A stretch of DNA of 64,000 nucleotides from assembly GCA_015068455.1 (NCBI GenBank), contig SVKO01000004.1, forward strand, positions 212,144 to 276,143, read 5' to 3'. Shown piece by piece: positions 56,502 through 64,000 of the stretch (position 1 is the stretch's first letter; each line of letters begins with the position of its first letter). Source of the DNA: Oscillospiraceae bacterium. GTDB lineage: Bacteria; Bacillota; Clostridia; Oscillospirales; Oscillospiraceae. The notes below the pieces were generated by a model that saw nothing but the letters and a program-made list of their open reading frames with translations, did no database searches and was not told the origin of the DNA. The position numbers and the translations under genes were made by a program.

Positions 56502-59500
56502 ATGAAAAAAGGATTGAGACGTTTCGGGGTTATCGCTCTGGCGCTGATTCTGTTGATCAATTCCTGTGCCGGCGCTTTTGCGGCGACGACCTCGGATGAA
56601 ATCACCCAGCGCGAGACGAACAACTCTGAATTTGCTTACTATGCCGCCACCCAGGGCATGGTGCTCCTGGAGAACAACGGCGCGCTGCCCATCGCCAAGG
56701 AGGGCAAGGTCGCCCTGTTCGGCGCAGGCGCACGCCATACGGTCAAGGGCGGCACCGGCTCCGGCGACGTGAACCAGAGAGCCATCGTGACCGTGGAGCA
56801 GGGCTTTGAGAATGCCGGCTACACCGTCACCAGCAAGGCCTATCTGGATGCGTATCAGGAGAAATACAACGCCGAGTATACCGGCGGCGGCATGAGTGCG
56901 CCTCCCCCCATCGACGACCTGGAGGATATCGACGCCTACATCGAGGAGGCCAAGGGCGCCGACTGGGCGTTCTATGTTGTCTCCCGCAACTCCGGCGAGT
57001 TCGCTGACCGCACCAATACGAAGCTCGACTATGAGCTCAGCGACATCGAGCTGGCCAACATCACGAAGATTTCCGCTGCCTTTGAGAAGACGGTCATCAT
57101 TCTCAACGTCGGCGGCGTGATGGACACCAAGTTCTTCAAGCAGGTCGAGGGCCTCGACGCCATGCTGCTCATGTCCCAGGCGGGCATGCGCGGCGGCGAC
57201 GCTGTGGTCGCCGTGCTGAACGGCGACGTGAACCCCTCCGGCAAGCTGACTGACACCTGGCCCGTCAACTATTCCGACTACGCCTGTGCCGAGTACTTCG
57301 GCGCCAACGACGACGACGTCAACCACGAGTACTACAAGGATGACATCTACGTCGGCTACCGTTATTTCGACACCTTCGGCGTGGACGTCGCCTATCCCTT
57401 CGGCTACGGCGGCTCCTACACCACCTTTGCCACTGAGATCAACGACGTTGCCCTGAACGGGACCAATGTGGTTGTGACCGCCACCGTGACCAACACCGGC
57501 GCCGTCGCCGGCAAGGAGGTCGTGGAGGTTTACTTCTCCGCCCCCGACGGCGCGCTGGAGAAGCCTTATCAGGAGCTGGCCGCCTACGCCAAGACCAAGG
57601 AGCTGGGCGCCGGCGAAAGCCAGACCCTGCGCATCACATACCCCCTGACCGAGATGTCGGCCTACAGCATGGAAAAGGCCGCCTACATCATGGAAAAGGG
57701 CGAATACATCATCCGCGTGGGCAACAGCTCCCGCAACACCGCCGTCGGCGGCGTTCTGACCCTGGCGGAGGACAAGATCACCGAGCAGCTCAGCAACCAG
57801 ATGGTCCAGGACGAGGAGATGGAGGTCCTGAGCAAGGCCGGCGCCACGCCCATCACCTACGAGGGTGAGCAGGCGCAGATCGCCGGCGCCAAGCGCATCG
57901 CCATCGATCCGGAAGCGATCGTCACCGAGAACAACGCCTCCGAATATGACGCCGAGGAGATCAAGTCCTACGTCTATCCCGGCAGCGAGTACGTCAAGGC
58001 CGAGGGCGCCAGATATACAAAGGGCCCCAACGGCAACCCCACCGTCGAGGCCGTCAAGGTCTTTGACGCCGCGGAAGGCAAGGAAGAGATCGTCGAGCTC
58101 GAGCGGCCCGAGGGCCTGGAGGCCGGCAAGTACACCCTGCGTGACGTCGCCACCGGCAAGATCACCATGACCCAGTTCGTGGCTGACCTGAGCGTGGAAG
58201 AGATGGCCTACATCGTCGAGGGCATCGGCTGGGGCGGTTCCTCCAGCCCGATCATCGGCGCCCAGTCCAACTCCGTCCAGGGCGCTGCCGGTGAGACCAC
58301 CGCGCGCTACTACGAGACCCGCCTGATCCCCAACACCGTCCTCGCCGACGGCCCCGCGGGCATCCGCATCACCCAGCATTATACCCGTCAGGAGGGCCAG
58401 GGCGAAGAAGCGACCACCGTTGATTACTACCAGTTCGCTTCCGCGTTCCCCATCGGCACCCTGATCGCCATGACCTGGGATCCCGAGGTCATTCAGGAGT
58501 TCGGCAACCGCATCGGCGAAGAGATGACCGAGTTCGGCGTCACCCTGTGGCTGGCCCCCGGCATGAACATCCACAGAAACGCCCTGTGCGGCCGTAACTT
58601 CGAGTACTACTCCGAGGATCCGCTGATCGCTGGTCTGACCGCCGGCTACACCACCCTGGGCGTCCAGAGCCATGCCGGCATCGGCGTTACCCTGAAGCAC
58701 TACGCCGGCAACAACCAGGAGAACAACCGCAACGCCGTCAACAACACCATCACCGAGCGCGCGATCCGTGAGATCTACCTCAAGGGCTTCGAGACCGCCA
58801 TCAAGATGGCCCAGCCCATGGCCATCATGACCTCCTACAACCAGAACAACTCCATGCCCGCGGCGGACGATTACGATATGTGCACCGACCTGGCCCGCGG
58901 CGAATGGGGCTTCAAGGGCCTGATCATGACCGACTGGGGCGGCGGACAGTCCACGCCCGTCAACTCCATGCACGCCGGCAACGACCTGATCATGCCCGGC
59001 GGCTCCTCTCAGGATATCATCAACCAGCTGACCCTCACGAAGCCGAGCTTCGACGCCACCACCGGCTACGTCGTCAAGGTCACCCAGTCCTGGGGCCAGT
59101 GGAGCTGGACCACGGAGAGCTGGGGCGAATTCACCCTGGCTGCCGACGGTGCTGCGGAAGAATCCGTCACTGTGGCCGCCGACGTGGACGTCGCCGGCAA
59201 CGCTGATATCCAGGCCAAGGTTGAGGCAGGCACCGCCGTCATCACCGAGAACGAGGACGGCACCAAGACCGTCACCTACAAGGGCAACTACGCCCCCAAC
59301 ACCCTGCCCCTGGGCGATCTGCAGAAGTCTGCGGCCAATGTGCTGAACATCATCATGCAGTCCACCCAGTTCGGCAAGATCACCAGAGAGTATCCCGGTG
59401 ATATCGTCACCATCCGCTCCTATACCAGACAGTTCAACAATCAGCTCAAGAGCTATATGACCAGGGAAACGGTCGAGCTTCCCTCCGAGCGCGAGAAGGC

Positions 59501-62500
59501 GAACTCCGAGTTCTCCTGCTACGCCGCGACCCAGGGCATGGCGCTTCTTGAGAACAGCGGCGGTCTGCCCATCGCCAAGGAGGGCAAGGTTGCCCTGTTC
59601 GGCGCGGGCGTCCGCAAGACCGTCAAGGGCGGCACCGGCTCCGGCGCTGTCAACCAGAGAGACACCGTGAACGTGGAGCAGGGCTTCGAGAATGCCGGCT
59701 ACACTGTCACCACCAAGGATTACCTGGACGCTTACGACGCCAAGGCCGGCACCGGCGGCGGTGGCGGCGGCATGTGGGGCAACAACCGGACCACCGACGA
59801 CCTGGACGATATCGACGGCTACATCGAATCCGCCAAGGCCGCCGGCAGCGACTATGCCCTGTACTTCGTTGCCCGCAACTCCGGCGAGGGCAGCGACCGC
59901 AGCTCCGGCAAGCTGGACTATGAGCTCAGCGACAACGAGCGCGGCAACATTGCCAAGATCGCGGCCGCATTCGACACGACCATCGTCGTGCTGAACACCG
60001 GCGGCGTCATGGACACCAAGTTCTACAAGGAGATCGAAGGCCTCGACGCCATGCTGCTGATGTCCCAGCCGGGCATGCGCGGCGGCGACGCTGTGGTTCA
60101 GGTGCTCAACGGCGACGTGAACCCCTCCGGCAAGCTGACCGACACCTGGCCTGTCAACTATTCCGACTATCCCAGCGCTGAGACCTTTGCCAACAACGAC
60201 AACAACAACAGACACGAGATCTACACCGACGACATCTACGTCGGCTACCGCTACTTCGACACCTTCGGCAAGGAAGTTGCCTATCCCTTCGGCTACGGCG
60301 GATCCTACACCACCTTCGACATCAAGCTCGGCAAGACCCGGATCGAGAACGGCGAAGTGGCTGTTGTCGCCACCGTCACCAACACCGGCAGCGTGGCCGG
60401 CAAGGAAGTCGTCGAGGTCTACTTCTCCGCCCCGGACGGCGCCCTCGAGAAGCCCTATCAGGAACTGGCTGCCTTTGCCAAGACCAAGGAGCTCGAGCCC
60501 GGCGCCAGCCAGTCCATGAAGATTTCCTTCCCCATCACCGAGATGTCCTCCTACAGCATGGAGAAGGCCGCCTACATCATGGAGAAGGGCGAGTACATCA
60601 TCCGCGTGGGCAACAGCTCCCGCAACACCGCCGTCGCCGCGGTTCTGACCCTGGCTGAGGACCGGATCACCGAGCAGCTCAGCAACCAGATGGTTCAGGA
60701 CGAGGAGATCGAGCTGCTGAGCAAGGCTGACGCCACGCCCATCACCTACGAGGGCGAGGCCGAGCAGATCGCCGGCGCCGAGCGCATCGCCATCGAGACC
60801 GGCGAAATCGTGACCGAGAACAACGCGTCTCCCTACGACGGCGAGGAAATCACCTCCTACGTCTATCCGGGCAGCGACTATGTCAAGGCCACGGGTGAGC
60901 GCTACACCAAGGGTCCCTCCGGCAACCCCACCGTCGCGGCCATCAAGGTCTTTGACGCCGCCGAGGGCAAGGAGACCATCGAGGAGCTCACCAGACCCGA
61001 GGGCCTGGAGCCCGGCAAGTACACCCTGCGCGACGTTGCCACCGGCAAGATCACCATGACCCAGTTCGTGGCCGACCTGAGCGTGGATGAGATGGCCCAC
61101 ATCGTTGAGGGCATCTCCGGCGCCAGCAACCCCGATCCCGTCGTGGGCGCCCAGGCCAACTCCGTCCCCGGCGCTGCCGGCGAGACCACCTCCCTGTACT
61201 ACGATACCCGTCTCATCCCGAACACCGTGCTGGCCGACGGCCCCGCGGGCGTTCGCATCACCCAGCACTACACCCAGGGCGGCGAGGATTACTTCCAGTA
61301 CTGCACCGCCTTCCCCATCGGCACGCTGATCGCCATGACCTGGGATCCCGAGGTCATCGAGGAGTTCGGCAACCGCATCGGTCAGGAAATGAGCGAGTAC
61401 GGCGTCACCCTGTGGCTTGCCCCCGGCATGAACATCCACAGAAACGCCCTGTGCGGCCGTAACTTCGAGTACTACTCCGAGGATCCGCTGATCGCGGGCC
61501 TGACCGCCGGCTACACCACCAAGGGTGTGCAGAGCCATCCCGGCATCGGCGTCACCCTGAAGCACTACGCAGTCAACAGCCAGGAGACCAGCCGTAACTC
61601 TGAGAACAACACCGTCACAGAGCGGGCCCTGCGTGAGATCTACCTCAAGGGCTTCGAGATCGGCGTCAAGATGGCGCAGCCCATGGCCATCATGACCTCC
61701 TACAACCAGAACAACTCCATGCCCGCGGCCGACGACTACGATATGTGCACCGACCTGGCCCGCGGCGAATGGGGCTTCAAGGGCCTGATCATGACTGACT
61801 GGGGCGGCGGACAGTCCACGCCCGTCAACTCCATGCACGCCGGCAACGATCTGATCATGCCCGGCGGCTCCACCGCTTCCATCATCAACATGTTCCGCGA
61901 CGTGCCTCCCACCTTCGACGAAACCACCGGTTACGTCACCAACACCGGCGGCCGCCGTCCCGTGGACAACTGGGGCACCTTCGTCCTGGCCGCCGACGGC
62001 TCCGTGGAGCTGTCCGTCACCGTGGCTGCCGACGTGAATGTCGATAACAACCAGAAGATCCAGCAGGCAGTGACTGCCGGCACCGCCGTCATCACCGTGA
62101 ATGAGGACGGCACCAAGACCATCACCTACAAGGGCGACTACGCCCCCAATGCTCTGCCTCTGGGCGATCTGCAGAAGTCTGCGGCCAACGTGCTGAACAT
62201 TGTCATGCAGTCCTCGCAGTTCGAGAAGATCACCAGGGAATATGAGGGCGAGCAGATCGTCGCGGCTCCTTACACCGAGAAGTATGCCGACGAGCTCAAG
62301 ACCTTCGTCACCGTCGGCGAGGCTCCCGAGGAGCCCAAGCCCGCAGGAAACTATGTGCTTGTCGACTCGATCGAGGAAGGCGGGACCTACGTCATCGTGG
62401 CGGGCGATGCCTATGCACTCAACGGCGAGACCGCAGGCACGACCCTCGGCGCTGCGCCCGTCACCGTCGAAGGCAATGTCATCACCAGCGCTGTCACCGA

Positions 62501-64000
62501 TGACATGCTGTGGACCTTCGAAGCCGCAGAGGGTGCCGACGCGGCCACCGATGGGAATGATACGTATCTCATCACCAGCGCCGGCGGTCAGAACCTGCGT
62601 CGAGGCTCCGGCAGCAACACGCCGCCGCTGTTGCTCGGTGAGTATAATGTTACAGACCAGCGCTTCTATACCTGGTCCGTGACCGAGCGTACGGCAGAGG
62701 AAGGCGCCTTTACCGTCTATCTGAACGGTTCCACCGGCCGCTACTACGCCATGGTCGGCGCGGAAACCGGCTTCAACACCCTGTATGCCGCCAGTTGGGA
62801 TCCCCAGACCACCGGCAGCGCCATCCGCTTCTACGCTCCGGCTCCCGGCGGCGGTCTGAGCGGCATCGACTTCACCGATCCCGCCGACGTCAGCAAGTAC
62901 GACGTGGTCAACAAGGACACCGCTGAGTGCGTCGAGGGCGTGGGCGTGACCCTGACCCCGACGGCCGACGCCTTTGAGCCCATCGGCGGCGGCTTCGGCG
63001 GCGGCGAGGCCACCCCGTCCGAGCCCAAGGACCTGATCCTGGTGCCCGTGAACGGCGACTGGACCGGCGTCCTGCAGGTCGAATATGACCCGAACGACGT
63101 CACCTTCGCCATGAGCAGCTACTTCTCCTTCCTTGCCATGGCCGGCGACGATTATCAGGATATGGTCGGTATCCGCGGCACCAACAACGTCTTCCAGGAT
63201 TACCTGCGGCAGGGCGGCGTCATTGCCCAGCCCACCGTGGAGGCTCCCGGCTGGGGCGCCACGCCCACCAACGGCTTCACCGAGGCCGGCACCTACTGGC
63301 TGAAGCTGGAGAAGGAAGGCGACACCTACTTTGCCTCCTGGTCCGCCGACGGCGAGACCTTCACGGAGCTGTTCAGGCTCGAGGGCACCGGCATTGAAGC
63401 CGATTACATTGTCATCGACGCCTATAAGACCAGCACCTTCAGTTTCGGCGGCGACAACAACTGGCTGTTCACGCTGAAGAACCTCGAGCTCGAGGGCGGA
63501 GAACCCACGGTACAGCTGGACAAGAAGGCCATCCGCGCGGCCATCCGCGAGGCCAAGGCAGTGCCCAGAAGATACTACCTTGAGGATTCCCTCGCCAGAA
63601 TGGACGAGGCCCTTGCGGCGGCTGAGGACGCCCTGGCCAACGCCACCACCCAGGAAGAGCTGGATGCGGCGGCCGAGGCTCTGAACGCGGCCATTGCCGC
63701 CCTGGAGCGCAACCCGAACCTGCCCAAGTATAACGTCACCTTCGACTTCAACTATCCCGGCGCGCCCGAGCCCGTTGTGGTCCAGGTGGAGGAGGGCAAG
63801 ACGGTCGAACCCATTGATGCGCCCGAGCGCAGCGGCTACGCCTTCAGCTACTGGGGCACCGAGACCAGCTCCTGGTTCGGCACCCAGATCAGCCGCTATG
63901 ACTTCAACACCCTGATCACCGGCGACCTGACCCTGAAGGCCAGCTGGACCAAGGACTGGAACCAGATGTACTCCCTGGCCGAGGAATACGCCGACTTCTT
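56502..64000 (+). CDS. Secreted tandem glycoside hydrolase family 3 protein with binding and surface modules, 5' part
   Basis: The frame is open from ATG 56502 (aaaggaaagcag upstream) to the right edge: 2,499 codons without a stop, so the C-terminus is missing. Residues 1-28 are a signal peptide (cleavage near GAFA). Two full modules follow, each in the order GH3_C domain, fibronectin-like domain, GH3_N barrel, the permuted order known from Ruminococcus albus and Butyrivibrio beta-glucosidases. Candidate nucleophiles are Asp811 and Asp1766 in GFKGLIMTDWGG; KHYAGNNQE and KHYAVNSQE mark the barrels. Then come a trefoil-like region (about 1948-2112), a beta-sandwich (about 2120-2334), a FIVAR repeat (about 2337-2405) and an InlB-type repeat (about 2409-2482). 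Substrate is probably an oligosaccharide with beta-linked glucose, xylose or similar; not determined. Confidence 0.9.
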   Translation, partial: MKKGLRRFGVIALALILLINSCAGAFAATTSDEITQRETNNSEFAYYAATQGMVLLENNGALPIAKEGKVALFGAGARHTVKGGTGSGDVNQRAIVTVEQGFENAGYTVTSKAYLDAYQEKYNAEYTGGGMSAPPPIDDLEDIDAYIEEAKGADWAFYVVSRNSGEFADRTNTKLDYELSDIELANITKISAAFEKTVIILNVGGVMDTKFFKQVEGLDAMLLMSQAGMRGGDAVVAVLNGDVNPSGKLTDTWPVNYSDYACAEYFGANDDDVNHEYYKDDIYVGYRYFDTFGVDVAYPFGYGGSYTTFATEINDVALNGTNVVVTATVTNTGAVAGKEVVEVYFSAPDGALEKPYQELAAYAKTKELGAGESQTLRITYPLTEMSAYSMEKAAYIMEKGEYIIRVGNSSRNTAVGGVLTLAEDKITEQLSNQMVQDEEMEVLSKAGATPITYEGEQAQIAGAKRIAIDPEAIVTENNASEYDAEEIKSYVYPGSEYVKAEGARYTKGPNGNPTVEAVKVFDAAEGKEEIVELERPEGLEAGKYTLRDVATGKITMTQFVADLSVEEMAYIVEGIGWGGSSSPIIGAQSNSVQGAAGETTARYYETRLIPNTVLADGPAGIRITQHYTRQEGQGEEATTVDYYQFASAFPIGTLIAMTWDPEVIQEFGNRIGEEMTEFGVTLWLAPGMNIHRNALCGRNFEYYSEDPLIAGLTAGYTTLGVQSHAGIGVTLKHYAGNNQENNRNAVNNTITERAIREIYLKGFETAIKMAQPMAIMTSYNQNNSMPAADDYDMCTDLARGEWGFKGLIMTDWGGGQSTPVNSMHAGNDLIMPGGSSQDIINQLTLTKPSFDATTGYVVKVTQSWGQWSWTTESWGEFTLAADGAAEESVTVAADVDVAGNADIQAKVEAGTAVITENEDGTKTVTYKGNYAPNTLPLGDLQKSAANVLNIIMQSTQFGKITREYPGDIVTIRSYTRQFNNQLKSYMTRETVELPSEREKANSEFSCYAATQGMALLENSGGLPIAKEGKVALFGAGVRKTVKGGTGSGAVNQRDTVNVEQGFENAGYTVTTKDYLDAYDAKAGTGGGGGGMWGNNRTTDDLDDIDGYIESAKAAGSDYALYFVARNSGEGSDRSSGKLDYELSDNERGNIAKIAAAFDTTIVVLNTGGVMDTKFYKEIEGLDAMLLMSQPGMRGGDAVVQVLNGDVNPSGKLTDTWPVNYSDYPSAETFANNDNNNRHEIYTDDIYVGYRYFDTFGKEVAYPFGYGGSYTTFDIKLGKTRIENGEVAVVATVTNTGSVAGKEVVEVYFSAPDGALEKPYQELAAFAKTKELEPGASQSMKISFPITEMSSYSMEKAAYIMEKGEYIIRVGNSSRNTAVAAVLTLAEDRITEQLSNQMVQDEEIELLSKADATPITYEGEAEQIAGAERIAIETGEIVTENNASPYDGEEITSYVYPGSDYVKATGERYTKGPSGNPTVAAIKVFDAAEGKETIEELTRPEGLEPGKYTLRDVATGKITMTQFVADLSVDEMAHIVEGISGASNPDPVVGAQANSVPGAAGETTSLYYDTRLIPNTVLADGPAGVRITQHYTQGGEDYFQYCTAFPIGTLIAMTWDPEVIEEFGNRIGQEMSEYGVTLWLAPGMNIHRNALCGRNFEYYSEDPLIAGLTAGYTTKGVQSHPGIGVTLKHYAVNSQETSRNSENNTVTERALREIYLKGFEIGVKMAQPMAIMTSYNQNNSMPAADDYDMCTDLARGEWGFKGLIMTDWGGGQSTPVNSMHAGNDLIMPGGSTASIINMFRDVPPTFDETTGYVTNTGGRRPVDNWGTFVLAADGSVELSVTVAADVNVDNNQKIQQAVTAGTAVITVNEDGTKTITYKGDYAPNALPLGDLQKSAANVLNIVMQSSQFEKITREYEGEQIVAAPYTEKYADELKTFVTVGEAPEEPKPAGNYVLVDSIEEGGTYVIVAGDAYALNGETAGTTLGAAPVTVEGNVITSAVTDDMLWTFEAAEGADAATDGNDTYLITSAGGQNLRRGSGSNTPPLLLGEYNVTDQRFYTWSVTERTAEEGAFTVYLNGSTGRYYAMVGAETGFNTLYAASWDPQTTGSAIRFYAPAPGGGLSGIDFTDPADVSKYDVVNKDTAECVEGVGVTLTPTADAFEPIGGGFGGGEATPSEPKDLILVPVNGDWTGVLQVEYDPNDVTFAMSSYFSFLAMAGDDYQDMVGIRGTNNVFQDYLRQGGVIAQPTVEAPGWGATPTNGFTEAGTYWLKLEKEGDTYFASWSADGETFTELFRLEGTGIEADYIVIDAYKTSTFSFGGDNNWLFTLKNLELEGGEPTVQLDKKAIRAAIREAKAVPRRYYLEDSLARMDEALAAAEDALANATTQEELDAAAEALNAAIAALERNPNLPKYNVTFDFNYPGAPEPVVVQVEEGKTVEPIDAPERSGYAFSYWGTETSSWFGTQISRYDFNTLITGDLTLKASWTKDWNQMYSLAEEYADF
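56616..59480 (+). repeat. GH3 module 1 of the internal duplication
   Basis: This roughly 955-residue module is repeated at 59505-62330, with long stretches of near-identical DNA (for example around 58560-58980 versus 61420-61840). The offset is 2,880 bp at the start and 2,850 bp at the end, so small indels have accumulated. Confidence 0.85.
59505..62330 (+). repeat. GH3 module 2 of the internal duplication
   Basis: The second copy of the C-Fn3-N permuted GH3 unit. It carries a glycine-rich insertion (GTGGGGGGMWGNN) where module 1 has YTGGGMSAPPP. Catalytic motifs are intact. Confidence 0.85.

Noticed and set aside
56394..61838. A 1,814-codon open frame on the minus strand
   Set aside because: It lies antisense to the GH3 gene. 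Its Gly/Val/His-rich repetitive translation follows from the plus-strand codon bias (GC-ending codons) and mirrors the internal GH3 duplication. It has no ribosome site and no family pattern.
1..64000. Prophage, transposase, integrase, CRISPR array or rRNA operon
   Set aside because: No gene or repeat pattern of these kinds was seen anywhere in the window on either strand.

Overview
The window looks like a GC-rich chromosomal segment of an anaerobic, spore-forming member of the Clostridia, most likely Oscillospiraceae (Ruminococcaceae). The evidence is Firmicutes-type gene order (asp23-fakA, yqfC-yqfD-phoH-ybeY-era-recO, rplU-prp-rpmA-obg), sporulation genes (yqfC, yqfD, ylbJ), an N-terminally extended bL27 next to the Prp protease, a GGGtGRT/NifU-like gene pair typical of anaerobes, and a large gut-type secreted glycoside hydrolase. 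No prophage, insertion sequence or CRISPR array was seen.

Layout. 1-5.3 kb: end of rlmB, a degenerate P-type-ATPase-like membrane protein, and an EF-G paralogue. 5.3-9.1 kb: a divergent LacI regulator / DapA-family aldolase / NRAMP-like transporter locus with matched promoter-operator sites. 9.1-11.8 kb: a PsiE-like protein and asp23-fakA. 12-25.8 kb: a mostly leftward housekeeping run (mrp, ABC-F, toprim nuclease, holA, comEC, mutS2, recO, yqzL, era, ybeY, phoH, yqfD, yqfC) with ylbJ divergent. 27-31 kb: obg and the rplU-prp-rpmA operon, separated by an unrelated gene. 31.4-36.9 kb: a MacAB-like export operon with two adaptor proteins, one carrying FIVAR repeats. 36.9-40.8 kb: GIY-YIG, Nudix, a SUV3-like helicase and deoC. 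40.8-44.4 kb: two tandem ECF sigma/anti-sigma units with an 817-bp identical core and different third genes. 44.4-45 kb: tRNA-Arg(CCG) followed by about 400 nt of hairpin-rich sequence. 45-48 kb: a small autoregulated HTH locus, a pyridoxal-kinase-like gene and a purine permease. 48-50.5 kb: metY-metA behind a Met/Cys-rich leader peptide and attenuator. 50.6-56 kb: DivIVA-like, HerA-like ATPase, phosphodiester glycosidase, NifU-like and GGGtGRT genes. 56.5 kb to the right edge: one open frame of about 2,500 codons encoding two complete domain-permuted GH3 modules plus binding and surface repeats, still open at the window end.

The main candidates for undescribed biology are: the metY leader-peptide attenuator; the tRNA-Arg transcript whose 3' half can pair with an inverted copy of itself, followed by two 62-nt two-hairpin repeats with compensatory base changes; the double permuted GH3 protein; the P-type-ATPase-like protein without catalytic motifs; the ECF duplication with apparent gene conversion; and the NRAMP-fold transporter without metal ligands beside a DapA-like enzyme. 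All calls come from reading the sequence and from family knowledge; no database search was run.
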